Positions 7,801-16,611 of a stretch of 62,412 bases of DNA are shown here, in pieces (the stretch's first letter is position 1; each line of letters begins with the position of its first letter). The notes under the pieces were generated by a model. That model was not told where the DNA came from, searched no databases, and saw only the letters and a program-made list of their open reading frames with translations. The DNA is from an uncultured Parabacteroides sp. GTDB taxonomy: Bacteria > Bacteroidota > Bacteroidia > Bacteroidales > Tannerellaceae. The position numbers were made by a program, and so were the translations under genes. Location of the stretch: the NCBI GenBank assembly GCA_949289155.1, contig CASEMX010000010.1:1-62412 (forward strand), written 5' to 3'.

Positions 7801-9564
7801 ATGAGAAAAGGTTGGTTGACGTTGTTCGTATCATTTTGTCTCTTGCCGCTCTTGGCACAGCAACGAGATATCCGGGTGAGGGAGTATCTTTCGCCAAAAC
7901 GTATTGTTTGGATGCAGGATAGTGCACAGATTCAACATGCGCAGTACTTGTTGGGTGAGGGAAACGGACAGGCTGATTTGTCGAATAGCCGTATTTGCTT
8001 GATGCGAAGTACCGACGAAGCGCATCCGGCTTTGCTGTTGGATTTCGGAAAAGAGATTCAGGGCGGATTGCAGTTCGTTACAGGAATGCCGGCAAGCCAT
8101 GAACCGGTTCGGGTTCGTATCCGCTTCGGAGAGTCGGCGAGCGAAGCCATGTGTGAGATAGATGGGAAGAATGGAGCAACCAACGACCATGCCATGCGCG
8201 ACTTTTATCACCAATTGCCTTGGTTGGGAGTATCGGAGGTGGGGAATTCGGGCTTTCGCTTTATCCGGATAGATTTGCCGGATGATTCAGTGGAATTGCA
8301 ATTGAAAGAGATACGTGCTATCTCCGTTTATCAGGATATTCCTTACCGAGGTTCTTTTAAGAGCAACGATGAACGTTTGAACCGTATCTGGCAAACTGGT
8401 GCATATACGGTTCATCTGAATATGCAGGAATATTTGTTGGAGGGAATAAAGCGTGACCGGTTGGTTTGGATAGGCGATTTGCACCCGGAGGTAATGACTG
8501 TAAATACAGTATTTGGGTATAATCCTATCGTTCCGAAGAGTCTGGATTTGTCGAGGGATATCACGCCGCTTCCCAATTGGATGAATGGAATCAGTTCCTA
8601 TTCTATCTGGTGGTTGCTTATCCAGCAGGATTGGTATCGTTATCAAGGGAATCGGGAATATTTGGAGGCTCAGCGTCCTTATCTGACAGGATTATTGCGG
8701 TTGCTTATCTCGAAGGTAGATGCCGAGGGCTATGAACATCTTGACGGGACACGTTTTCTTGATTGGCCATCGAATGCGAATCCGGAGGCTATCGATGTAG
8801 GACTGCACGCGCTTATGGTGCGGGCAATGATAGCCGGTCAGGAGTTATGTTCGTTGTTGGGGGAACCTGAGTTGGCGGTTACTTGCAAGCAAACAGAGAT
8901 TCGTTTGCGGGAAGCAGCTCCGAAAGTTGTGCAGCCTTTTCTGGATTTAGATAAGGCTCCGACTGAGCCGGGAATGAAACAGGCTGCCGCATTGTTGGCT
9001 TGGGCGGGATTAATGGAGCCGCAAACGGCAGATAAGGAGTATCTCTCGGTGGGTGGCGGACATGGATTCTCGACGTTTTATGGGTATTATATGTTGCGTT
9101 CGCTGGCTTTGGCGGGTAATTATCAGAGTGCATTGGATATCATTCGCAGTTATTGGGGAGGAATGCTGGATATGGGGGCAACTACCTTTTGGGAGGATTT
9201 TGATTTGGATTGGCTTCCCAATGCGGCTCCTATCGATGATTTGGTTCCGAAAGGGAAGAAAGATATTCACGGTGATTTCGGCGCCTATTGCTATAAGGGA
9301 TTCCGGCATAGCCTTTGCCATGGATGGGCTTCGGGTCCGACTTCGTGGCTGAGCGAATATGTCTTGGGCGTACAGGTCGTGGAGCCGGGGATGAAAGTGG
9401 TCCGTATAGCGCCTCATTTAGGTGATTTGGATTGGGTAGAGGGGACTTTTCCGACTCCGCATGGTGTGATAAAGTTGTTCCACGAAAAGCAATCCGATGG
9501 GAGTATCCGTTCGAATATCGAGGCTCCTGACGGGATAACGATTCTTCGAGATGGAGCGGAATAA
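7801..9564 (+). CDS. Secreted alpha-L-rhamnosidase-like glycosidase (GH78-type)
   Basis: A 587-residue protein with a signal peptide (MRKGWLTLFVSFCLLPLLAQ), so it acts in the periplasm or outside the cell. An N-terminal beta-sandwich (about 20-170) precedes an (alpha/alpha)6-barrel region with EGIKRDRLVWIGDLHPE near residue 214 and FWEDFDLDWLPN near 465, then a C-terminal beta domain with the typical ending VVRIAPHLGDLDWVEG. This is the plan of bacterial alpha-L-rhamnosidases and relatives. Releasing rhamnose fits its place in the rhamnose operon. In-frame starts also exist at 7759 (inside rhaD) and 7792; 7801 gives the cleanest signal peptide. The exact glycan substrate cannot be read from sequence. 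Confidence 0.8.
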   Translation: MRKGWLTLFVSFCLLPLLAQQRDIRVREYLSPKRIVWMQDSAQIQHAQYLLGEGNGQADLSNSRICLMRSTDEAHPALLLDFGKEIQGGLQFVTGMPASHEPVRVRIRFGESASEAMCEIDGKNGATNDHAMRDFYHQLPWLGVSEVGNSGFRFIRIDLPDDSVELQLKEIRAISVYQDIPYRGSFKSNDERLNRIWQTGAYTVHLNMQEYLLEGIKRDRLVWIGDLHPEVMTVNTVFGYNPIVPKSLDLSRDITPLPNWMNGISSYSIWWLLIQQDWYRYQGNREYLEAQRPYLTGLLRLLISKVDAEGYEHLDGTRFLDWPSNANPEAIDVGLHALMVRAMIAGQELCSLLGEPELAVTCKQTEIRLREAAPKVVQPFLDLDKAPTEPGMKQAAALLAWAGLMEPQTADKEYLSVGGGHGFSTFYGYYMLRSLALAGNYQSALDIIRSYWGGMLDMGATTFWEDFDLDWLPNAAPIDDLVPKGKKDIHGDFGAYCYKGFRHSLCHGWASGPTSWLSEYVLGVQVVEPGMKVVRIAPHLGDLDWVEGTFPTPHGVIKLFHEKQSDGSIRSNIEAPDGITILRDGAE

Positions 9565-9647
9565 GCCGAGTCTGTTCAAACTTCGTGCGGATTTATTCGT
9601 TTATCCATAGTTTTTTTATTAAGTTTGCGCCAAATAAAAAGAATGTT

Positions 9648-10532
9648 ATGATAGAATTACCTGTTATAGAATTTGATGATTTGAATGCGCACATGCAGTC
9701 GAAGGATAGTTTCCAGAGCGATTTGATGGTGGCTGAAATGGATTGTCATTCGGTTTTTACGACGGAAAGCGTGCGCATGAATGCGTTGCAAATTGTGTTG
9801 TTGTTGAAAGGGGCATTGGAAATTAGTATCGATTATAAACCTTATGTGGTGACTGCAGGGACTATGGTGACGATTATGCCGACGCATGTGGTGCAGTTGA
9901 ATACGTTCAGTTCGGATTTCAAAGCACGGATATTGGTGACGTCCCGCTCCTTTTTGGAGCAGGCATCGCTGCAAGAGCAGTCCTCGTCAATGGTCCATTA
10001 TATGAATATCCGCAAGAATCCTTGTGCGCAATTGAAGCCGGAGGAGATGCAGACCTTGGATAATGAACTGCTTATATTGCGGAATAAAATCCGCCTGCGT
10101 TCGCATAATTTGCACCGGTTGGTATTGCAGAATGCCATGCGGAGCTTCTTCCTTGAAATCGGGAATATCTTTTATGACCGGAAAGAGTATTCCGCTCCTC
10201 CGATGCTTACCCGGAAAGAGGAGCTGCTCGATGCTTTTCTGAAGCTGTTGTTTACGCATTGCAAGGAGGAGCATGTCGTGTCGTTCTATGCCGATAAGTT
10301 GTTTATTACGCCGCAATACCTTTCACTCATCCTTAAAGAGCAGACCGGTAAGTCTGCCAATAAATGGATTGATGAAGCGTTGATGCAAGAGGCGAAGATT
10401 CTGCTGAAGACTCCGCAATCGACGGTACAGCAGGTGGCCGATGCCTTGCATTTCTCCGACCAATCCACTTTCGGCAAATTCTTCAAAAAACACATGGGGA
10501 TGTCCCCGATGGAGTATCGCAAGTCCTCGTGA
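9648..10532 (+). CDS. AraC-family transcriptional regulator
   Basis: A 294-residue regulator with an N-terminal sensing domain of cupin type (residues about 20-120) and a C-terminal AraC double helix-turn-helix (about 195-294, ending FKKHMGMSPMEYRKSS). The sequence between the glycosidase stop and this ATG (83 bp) could carry its own promoter. I took the ATG at 9648; an upstream in-frame ATG at 9585 would add 21 residues across an AT-rich stretch and looks less likely. It is the second AraC protein of the rhamnose locus; whether it senses rhamnosides, an oligosaccharide or something unrelated is unknown. Confidence 0.85.
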   Translation: MIELPVIEFDDLNAHMQSKDSFQSDLMVAEMDCHSVFTTESVRMNALQIVLLLKGALEISIDYKPYVVTAGTMVTIMPTHVVQLNTFSSDFKARILVTSRSFLEQASLQEQSSSMVHYMNIRKNPCAQLKPEEMQTLDNELLILRNKIRLRSHNLHRLVLQNAMRSFFLEIGNIFYDRKEYSAPPMLTRKEELLDAFLKLLFTHCKEEHVVSFYADKLFITPQYLSLILKEQTGKSANKWIDEALMQEAKILLKTPQSTVQQVADALHFSDQSTFGKFFKKHMGMSPMEYRKSS

Positions 10533-10554
10533 TGCGGGGGCTTCGCTTTTCGGA

Positions 10555-11091
10555 TTAATCCAATTGGATGTAATCGCGCTTGCGGAACTTATACCAATTG
10601 ATTAATTCGTTGGCTCCATAAAAGAGGATGCTGACGCCGAATATCACCAAGGTGTTCGCAATTACCCGCATCGGATAAATCAGAATCAGCAGCCCGACCA
10701 GAAAAATCAGCGACGGAAGCACATAGTATCCCACCGTCACCCGTTTCCATTTCCGCGCAGCCACGAGGGTAATAATCTGCTGCAGTCCGGCAATCAACAG
10801 AATCGCGCCTAAAATATACATCAGAATATCGACGAAGAACTCCGGCATAGCCAAAAGCCATGCGCCCAGTAACAGGCTGCCCAGTCCATCCAAGGGAAAC
10901 ATCGGAGAGACCGTTTCGTCCTCTTTATTCCGCATCAAATAACTGACAATCGAGAATACGCCCGGCAATAAAAAGCCGGCGCCTATCACCATAATGATAT
11001 AGATAATGGCTGCTTCGGGCCATAATATCAGGACAATTCCCAAGAGGACGGCGAATATGCCCCGCAAGATAGTGCTGTTGAATCGTTTCAT
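10555..11091 (-). CDS. HdeD-like (DUF308) membrane protein
   Basis: A 178-residue, very hydrophobic protein with about six transmembrane segments arranged as paired hairpins, the pattern of the HdeD/DUF308 family. In E. coli HdeD is linked to acid resistance; a general role for the family is not established. The start at 11091 (MKRFNSTILRGIFAVLLG) puts a short positively charged N-terminus before the first helix; an open frame continues to 11184 but overlaps the ilvE terminator, so it was not used. It is convergent with the AraC gene, with only 22 bp between the stop codons. Confidence 0.8.
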   Translation of the reverse strand: MKRFNSTILRGIFAVLLGIVLILWPEAAIIYIIMVIGAGFLLPGVFSIVSYLMRNKEDETVSPMFPLDGLGSLLLGAWLLAMPEFFVDILMYILGAILLIAGLQQIITLVAARKWKRVTVGYYVLPSLIFLVGLLILIYPMRVIANTLVIFGVSILFYGANELINWYKFRKRDYIQLD

Positions 11092-11151
11092 ATCGTTTTC
11101 GATTAGTTTGCATATAAATAACAACCAAAGGGAGCTTTTGTTGCATGACGA

Positions 11152-11192
11152 TAAAAAAATCCCGCGTACTCGTTGAGGAAACACGCGGGATG
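11152..11192 (-). terminator. Rho-independent terminator of ilvE
   Basis: On the minus strand a 9-bp perfect stem (ATCCCGCGT with ACGCGGGAT) with a 14-base loop is followed directly by a run of T (A-run at 11153-11158 on the plus strand). It begins 22 bp after the ilvE stop codon. Confidence 0.85.
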
Positions 11193-11214
11193 GCTATCGT
11201 CTTTTCTTTTCCGG

Positions 11215-12234
11215 TCAGTCGATAATGCTTACCCAGCCATATACATCCGGTTCGTCGCCATACTGGATAGCCCGCAGTTTGTGGTACAGCTTTTCGCAGA
11301 TAGGTCCCGGCTTGCCATCTTTGGCGATGACGTAGGATTTGTCTTCGTCCAAGTCGTCGATTTGGGAAATCGGGGCAATGACGGCTGCTGTTCCGCATTC
11401 GGCTGCCTCGTCGAAGGTAGCAATCTCTTCATAAGGAACTGGACGGCATTCGACGGTCAGTCCCATGTCGGCTGCCAACTGCTGCAGGCTCTTGTTCGTG
11501 ATAGAGGGCAGGATGGAGTGGGACTTCGGCGTGATGTAGCTGTTTCCGCGGATGCCGAAGAAGTTCGCCGGTCCGCATTCGTCCAGATATTTCTTCTCTT
11601 TCGGGTCCAGATAGAGGACGGCGGCATACCCTTTGGAGTGGGCGATTTCGCCGGCTACCAAGCTGGCTGCATAGTTTCCGCCGACTTTGATGGTTCCTGT
11701 TCCGAATGGAGCTGCACGGTCATATTCGCGCATGATGCACACCTTGGAGGGTTGGAATCCGCCTTTGAAATAGGGTCCTACCGGCGTAACGAATACGACG
11801 AACATATATTCCGGGGCAGGTTTTACGCCCACTTGCGCACCCAGACCCAGCATTAAGGGGCGGATGTAGAGGGCTGCACCGCTTTCGTAAGGCGGTACGA
11901 AGCGTTCGTTCAGTTTGACCACCTTGCGCACCGCCTCTTCAAACATCTCGACCGGCAGTTCCGCCATTTTGATGCCTCGGCTGGAGGATTGCATGCGCTT
12001 GCCATTCTCGTCCATGCGGAAGACACGGATTTTGCCATCTTTTCCGCGGAAGGCTTTCAGGCCTTCGAACGATTCCTGTCCGTAGTGCAGGCAGGTAGCC
12101 GCCATGTGGATGTTTAAGATTTCAGACGAGCAAACTTCCAGTTCGCCCCACTTACCGTCGCGGTAATAGCATCGGATATTGTAATCGGTTTTGATGTAAC
12201 CGAATCCTAATTCTGACCAATTTAATGTTTCCAT
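11215..12234 (-). CDS. ilvE: Branched-chain amino acid aminotransferase
   Basis: A 339-residue fold-type IV PLP enzyme that transfers amino groups between glutamate and the keto acids of leucine, isoleucine and valine. The PLP lysine should be Lys183 in GTIKVGGNYAASL, the block typical of the eukaryote-like BCAT subgroup common in Bacteroidetes. Other conserved parts are YGQESFEGLKAFR near 56 and GPANFFGI near 222. It is monocistronic: a -7 box (TATATTTG, minus strand) lies at 12265-12258 with TTG at 12288-12286, and a terminator follows. Upstream is repeat array B. Confidence 0.96.
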   Translation of the reverse strand: METLNWSELGFGYIKTDYNIRCYYRDGKWGELEVCSSEILNIHMAATCLHYGQESFEGLKAFRGKDGKIRVFRMDENGKRMQSSSRGIKMAELPVEMFEEAVRKVVKLNERFVPPYESGAALYIRPLMLGLGAQVGVKPAPEYMFVVFVTPVGPYFKGGFQPSKVCIMREYDRAAPFGTGTIKVGGNYAASLVAGEIAHSKGYAAVLYLDPKEKKYLDECGPANFFGIRGNSYITPKSHSILPSITNKSLQQLAADMGLTVECRPVPYEEIATFDEAAECGTAAVIAPISQIDDLDEDKSYVIAKDGKPGPICEKLYHKLRAIQYGDEPDVYGWVSIID

Positions 12235-12257
12235 ATCTATTTTGTTTTAAATTCGTG

Positions 12258-12288
12258 CAAATATACGGATTCAAATGACAAATAGCAA
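12258..12288 (-). promoter_or_regulatory. Promoter of ilvE
   Basis: Minus-strand TATATTTG (12265-12258) matches TAnnTTTG, and TTG at 12288-12286 is 20 bp upstream. Transcription would begin about 15-20 bp before the ilvE ATG. The promoter lies between array B and the gene. Confidence 0.7.
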
Positions 12289-12369
12289 CGCGTGGCGCAC
12301 AAATTTCCATCTTCGTTGCCATTGTTTTATCTCAATGCGGAATAAAGGGGCATATCATAGAGTTACGCT

Positions 12370-12840
12370 GAGCCGGCTAGAGTAGTAGGGAGCATTTCGT
12401 AGGTCTCCGAAAACCCGCCTAGAGTTCTAGGGAGCATTTCGTAGGGTTACGAAAACCCGCCTAGAGTTCTAGGGAGCATTTCGCAGGGTTACGAAAACCC
12501 GCCTAGAGTAGTAGGGAGCATTTCGTAGGTCTCCGCAACCCTGCCTAGAGTTCTAGGGAGTGTTTCGTAGGTCTCCGCAGCCTTGCCTAGAGTTCTAGGG
12601 AGCATTTCGTAGGTCTCCGCAACCCGCCTAGAGTTCTAGGGAGCATTTCGTAGGGTTACGCAACCCTGCCTAGAGTTCTAGGGAGCGTTTCGTAGGTCTC
12701 CGCAACCCTGCCTAGAGTTCTAGGGAGCATTTCGTAGGGTTACGCAACCCTGCCTAGAGTTCTAGGGAGTGTTTCGTAGGTCTCCGCAGCCTTGCCTAGA
12801 GTAGTAGGGAGCATTTCGTAGGCCTCCGCCAAGCTGCCCG
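12370..12840. repeat. Array B: eleven 42-bp palindromic units
   Basis: The AGGG of the unit recurs at 12387, 12429, 12471, 12513, 12555, 12597, 12638, 12680, 12722, 12764 and 12806: 42 bp apart with one 41. Each unit contains CCTAGA-gt-TCTAGG (or CCTAgagtagTAGG) followed by a second hairpin in the TTTCGTAGG...CCG part, which occurs in at least two versions (GGTCTCC and GGGTTAC cores) that switch from unit to unit. The array fills the gap between the pccB-type stop (12892) and the ilvE promoter. No open frame of interest is seen. Confidence 0.95.
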
Positions 12841-12891
12841 GACGAGCGGGCAACTCAGCGTAGGGCTTTTCTTGTCTCCTGCCGTTTCAGG

Positions 12892-14424
12892 TCAGAGCGG
12901 CATATTGCCATGCTTTTTCGGCGGATTGCTCTGGTTTTTGTTATGGCACATCTCCAGCGCCTGAATCAGTTTGTAGCGCGTGTCGCGCGGCATAATCACC
13001 TCGTCTATCAGTCCGCGTTCCGCCGCCCGGTAAGGATTCGAGAACTTTTGCTCATATTCCTTGATGATTTCCATCTTCTCCTCCTGCGACGCTTTGCGGT
13101 AGAGGATATTGACTGCTCCTTCCGCGCCCATTACGGCGATTTCCGCCTGCGGGTAGGCCAGATTGACGTCGGCGCCGGTCGGTTTGCTCGACATGACGAT
13201 ATATGCGCCGCCGTAGGCTTTGCGGGTGATGAGCGTTACCTTCGGAACCGTCGCCTCCGCATAAGCATAGACGATTTTCGCGCCATGCCGGATGATGCCG
13301 TTGTGCTCCTGCATCGTTCCGGGCAGGAATCCAGGCACGTCCTCGAAGGTAATCAGCGGAATGTTGAAGCAATCGCAGAAGCGGATGAAACGCGCCGCCT
13401 TGTCGCTGGCATCGATGTCCAGCACCCCTGCCAAAAATGCGGGCTGGTTGGCTACGATACCGACCGACCTGCCATTCAGCCGACCGAATCCGACCACCAC
13501 GTTCTTGGCGAAATGCGGCATGACCTCGAAGAAATACTGGTTGTCCAGCACCGGCTCGATGATGTCCTTAATGTCATACGGCATGGTCGGCTCTTCCGGG
13601 ATGACGGTCTGCAACGACTCCACTTGCCGGCGGATATCATCCGTGCAGGGGACCATCGGGGCATCCTCCATGTTGTTGGATGGCAAGAAACTCAGCAATT
13701 CGCGGATGCTCATCAGGGTCTCATCCTCGTTGTTGCACATGAAGTGCGCTACGCCGCTCTTGCTGCTGTGGGTATAAGCGCCGCCCAGTTCCTCTTTGCC
13801 GACCTCTTCGTTGGTCACGGTCTTGACCACATCCGGACCGGTGATGAACATGTGGCTCTGCTCTTTTACCATGAAGATAAAGTCGGTCAGGGCAGGGGAG
13901 TAGCATGCGCCCCCCGCGCAAGGTCCCAATATGGCAGAGATTTGCGGCACGACGCCCGACGCAATCGTGTTCTGATAGAAGATAGCGGCATATCCTGCCA
14001 AACTGTTCACGCCCTCTTGGATACGCGCTCCGCCCGAGTCGTTCAGCGCAATGACCGGAGCGCCGTTCTTCAGTGCCAGCTGCTGCACCTTGACGATTTT
14101 GGCAGCGTTCGTCTCGCTGAGCGAGCCGCCGTGCGCCGTGAAATCGTAGGCGTAAACAAACACCAGTCTGCCGTCAATCTTCCCATATCCGGTGACCATG
14201 CCGTCGCCCGCGATTTGCTTCTTCTCCATACCGAAGTTCGTGCAGCGGTGGTTCACGAATTTATCCAGTTCGTTGAACGTCCCTTTGTCCAAGAGCAATT
14301 CGATGCGTTCGCGTGCGGTCTTTTTCCCGGCGGCATGTTGCTTCTCGATTTTATCTACGCCGCCCCCCAACGAAGCCTGCTTGTCCAACTCTTCGAACTG
14401 TTCGTATATCTTTTCTCGTTCCAT
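12892..14424 (-). CDS. Biotin-dependent acyl-CoA carboxyltransferase (propionyl-CoA carboxylase beta / methylmalonyl-CoA decarboxylase alpha)
   Basis: A 510-residue carboxyltransferase with two crotonase-like halves (residues about 30-260 and 270-510). Conserved parts include GGSLSETNAAKI near 99, NDSGGARIQEG near 128, GPCAGGACYSPA near 167 and AVMGAEGAVNIL near 430. It moves a carboxyl group between acyl-CoA and biotin. With the biotinyl carrier and biotin carboxylase genes just upstream on the same strand, a propionyl-CoA carboxylase is the straightforward reading; in Bacteroidales the same subunits are often annotated as methylmalonyl-CoA decarboxylase in the succinate-to-propionate route. 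The start lies 1 bp after the carrier gene's stop, so translation is probably coupled. Confidence 0.92.
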   Translation of the reverse strand: MEREKIYEQFEELDKQASLGGGVDKIEKQHAAGKKTARERIELLLDKGTFNELDKFVNHRCTNFGMEKKQIAGDGMVTGYGKIDGRLVFVYAYDFTAHGGSLSETNAAKIVKVQQLALKNGAPVIALNDSGGARIQEGVNSLAGYAAIFYQNTIASGVVPQISAILGPCAGGACYSPALTDFIFMVKEQSHMFITGPDVVKTVTNEEVGKEELGGAYTHSSKSGVAHFMCNNEDETLMSIRELLSFLPSNNMEDAPMVPCTDDIRRQVESLQTVIPEEPTMPYDIKDIIEPVLDNQYFFEVMPHFAKNVVVGFGRLNGRSVGIVANQPAFLAGVLDIDASDKAARFIRFCDCFNIPLITFEDVPGFLPGTMQEHNGIIRHGAKIVYAYAEATVPKVTLITRKAYGGAYIVMSSKPTGADVNLAYPQAEIAVMGAEGAVNILYRKASQEEKMEIIKEYEQKFSNPYRAAERGLIDEVIMPRDTRYKLIQALEMCHNKNQSNPPKKHGNMPL

Positions 14425-14943
14425 TTATTTGTCCTCCTTTAAAATATCCAACGTAATCAATACTTGGTTGGCGCTGACTGCGTCCCCCTCGTTGACCAAT
14501 ACCTCCTTGACGATGCAATCGGCTGTCACCTTGTAATTGCTTTGCATTTTCATTGCCTCCAGCACGATGGCGATGTCACCGGCAGCCAACCGGTCGCCCT
14601 TCTGGACGGCAATCTTCACGACTTTGCCCGGCATCGGCGCCGCGATTTTATCGTTCTGCAACTCCTCCCCGCCATGTTTCATGCGCAGATATTTCGCCTG
14701 CGTATCGACGATATCCACATGATACGAGCGGTAAAACATATTCACCTCGTAGCTCTTTCCGCCTTCACTGCGAATCAGTTCGGCATTGAACGAATTGCCG
14801 TCGTGCAGAATCGAACAGCTGCCATTCTCCGCCATCACGATATCCACGTCGCATGGCTTCCCGTCGATGAGGAATTGCACTTTGTTTCCCTCTTTGCTGA
14901 CCAGAGTAACGTCCGCTACCCGGTCTCCTATATGTATTTCCAT
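14425..14943 (-). CDS. Biotin carboxyl carrier protein
   Basis: A 172-residue carrier with a C-terminal biotinyl domain (about 95-170). The biotin-accepting lysine is Lys132 in the motif EAMKMQ. The N-terminal 90 residues form a small beta-rich region seen in carriers of acyl-CoA and oxaloacetate carboxylases. It sits in the operon between the biotin carboxylase gene (upstream) and the carboxyltransferase gene (downstream) and would shuttle CO2 on biotin between them. The 99 bp before its ATG contain a 21-bp perfect inverted repeat. Confidence 0.95.
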   Translation of the reverse strand: MEIHIGDRVADVTLVSKEGNKVQFLIDGKPCDVDIVMAENGSCSILHDGNSFNAELIRSEGGKSYEVNMFYRSYHVDIVDTQAKYLRMKHGGEELQNDKIAAPMPGKVVKIAVQKGDRLAAGDIAIVLEAMKMQSNYKVTADCIVKEVLVNEGDAVSANQVLITLDILKEDK

Positions 14944-14965
14944 AATTTTTTAATGAAGAATTAGG

Positions 14966-15038
14966 AATGAAGAATGAAGAATTAAGCGAGAGAATCGATA
15001 TCCGGTGATTCTTCATTCTTAATTCTTCATTCTTCATT
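14966..15038. repeat. 21-bp perfect inverted repeat inside the carboxylase operon
   Basis: Bases 14966-14986 are the exact reverse complement of 15018-15038, with a 31-base loop. The arms are made of the AATGAAGAAT/AATTAAG words common in Bacteroides and Parabacteroides intergenic DNA. It lies between the biotin carboxylase stop and the carrier ATG, so in the mRNA it would form a long stable hairpin between two cistrons and could change relative expression or protect 3' ends. No T-run follows, so a terminator is unlikely. Confidence 0.9.
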
Positions 15039-15042
15039 GCTG

Positions 15043-16554
15043 TTATATTCTTAATACTCCCTTTTGCAAGCCGAACTCGCGCCAACGGCTGATAGGACGG
15101 TTGTCCGGCAGCTGGTTGCTCTTGTTCTCTTCTAAGTTCATCAAGTAGTCGATGTAGGCAGCGATAATCGCCATGTTCTCTATCTCTTCGTTGTTACCGT
15201 TCGAGCGGCGCAGCATCTTCGCATTCTTTTCCAAGAAAGAGGTGCAGTATTCGCCCCGTACGAAATCCGGGATGTGCATGATGCGCTTCAGGTAACTGAT
15301 GTTCGTCTTCAAGCCGGTGATTTTGTATTCGTAGAGCACGCGGCGCATCCGCTCGATGGCATATTGGCGGGTCGTCGCCCATACAATCAGCTTGCCAATC
15401 ATCGGGTCATAATAGATAGGAATCTCATACCCTTCATAGACATAGCTGTCGATGCGCACGCCGATGCCGTTCGGTTCCGTCAGCTGCTTGATGATTCCGG
15501 GCGAAGGCATGAAGTTGTTCTCCGTATCTTCGGCGCAGATGCGGCATTCGATGGCATGTCCGCGCTGGAACAGCTCCTCCTGCTTCAGGTGCAGCACCTC
15601 ATCATTCGCGATGCGGATTTGCTCCTTGACCAAGTCCACGCCTACGACCTCTTCCGTAATCGGGTGCTCCACCTGCAGGCGCGTGTTCATCTCCAAGAAA
15701 TAGAAATGGCGGTGCTTGTCCACCAAGAACTCGATGGTCCCGGCTCCGGAATAATTGACCGCCTTGGCAGCGGCTACTGCCTTCTCGCCCATCTCTTTGC
15801 GCAGTTCCGGCGTCAGGAAGGGCGACGGGCTCTCTTCGACAATCTTCTGGTTACGCCGCTGCACGGAGCATTCGCGGTCGAACAGGTGGATGACATTCCC
15901 GTGGTTGTCTCCCAATATCTGGAACTCGATGTGATGCGGCTCTTCGACGAACTTTTCCAGATAGACCGTATCGTCCCCGAAAGAGGACATCGACTCGGAA
16001 CGCGCCGTGTTGTAGGCTTCAGCCACCTCCTCTTCCGAATGAATCAGGCGCATACCCTTGCCACCTCCGCCCATCGACGCCTTCAGCATGACCGGATAAC
16101 CGATTTCGTTGCACAGCCGGACAGCCTCTTCCACACTCTGTAGCGGCTCTTCTGTTCCCGGCACCACCGGTACGCCGGCAGCAATCATACGTTGGCGGGC
16201 AGCAATCTTGTCGCCCATCGCCTCCATCGTCTCCGGCGAAGGACCGATAAAGATAATCCCCTCTTCCCGGCAACGGCGGGCAAACTCCGCATTCTCCGAC
16301 AGGAATCCATACCCCGGATGAATCGCATCTACATGCGCTTGCTTCGCGACTTCCAATATCTTCTCGATATTCAAATAGCTCTCTTTCGCAATGGCAGGAC
16401 CTATCGGATAGGCCTCGTCTGCGTACATCACATGGTGCGACGTGCGGTCGGCTTCGGAGAATACAGCCACGCTGTGAATCCCCATCTCGCGGCACGAACG
16501 CATCACGCGAACGGCAATCTCTCCGCGATTAGCAATCAAAACTTTTTTAATCAT
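15043..16554 (-). CDS. Biotin carboxylase subunit
   Basis: A 503-residue ATP-grasp enzyme that carboxylates carrier-bound biotin using ATP and bicarbonate. It begins MIKKVLIANRGEIAVRVMRS, the standard biotin carboxylase start; the glycine-rich ATP loop KASMGGGGKGMR is near 159-170, and FLEMNTRLQVEHP near 287 is the catalytic/biotin region. The frame is open back to 16698, but that part overlaps the riboswitch, so the ATG at 16554 is chosen. First gene of the operon BC-BCCP-carboxyltransferase, transcribed leftward from the promoter at 16800-16807 through the cobalamin riboswitch. Confidence 0.95.
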   Translation of the reverse strand: MIKKVLIANRGEIAVRVMRSCREMGIHSVAVFSEADRTSHHVMYADEAYPIGPAIAKESYLNIEKILEVAKQAHVDAIHPGYGFLSENAEFARRCREEGIIFIGPSPETMEAMGDKIAARQRMIAAGVPVVPGTEEPLQSVEEAVRLCNEIGYPVMLKASMGGGGKGMRLIHSEEEVAEAYNTARSESMSSFGDDTVYLEKFVEEPHHIEFQILGDNHGNVIHLFDRECSVQRRNQKIVEESPSPFLTPELRKEMGEKAVAAAKAVNYSGAGTIEFLVDKHRHFYFLEMNTRLQVEHPITEEVVGVDLVKEQIRIANDEVLHLKQEELFQRGHAIECRICAEDTENNFMPSPGIIKQLTEPNGIGVRIDSYVYEGYEIPIYYDPMIGKLIVWATTRQYAIERMRRVLYEYKITGLKTNISYLKRIMHIPDFVRGEYCTSFLEKNAKMLRRSNGNNEEIENMAIIAAYIDYLMNLEENKSNQLPDNRPISRWREFGLQKGVLRI

Positions 16555-16611
16555 AACTATTAATCTGTTAGAACCTAATTCTTTCCCCAATCCTCGAAGG
16601 AAAGCAGTCTT

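Noticed and set aside
12370-12840. CRISPR array
   Set aside because: Regular 41-42-bp spacing looks similar at first, but the whole unit repeats including the supposed spacer; no unique spacers and no cas genes in the window.
12910-14442. 510-codon plus-strand frame opposite the carboxyltransferase gene
   Set aside because: Antisense shadow of a GC-rich conserved gene; the minus-strand protein has full family motifs.
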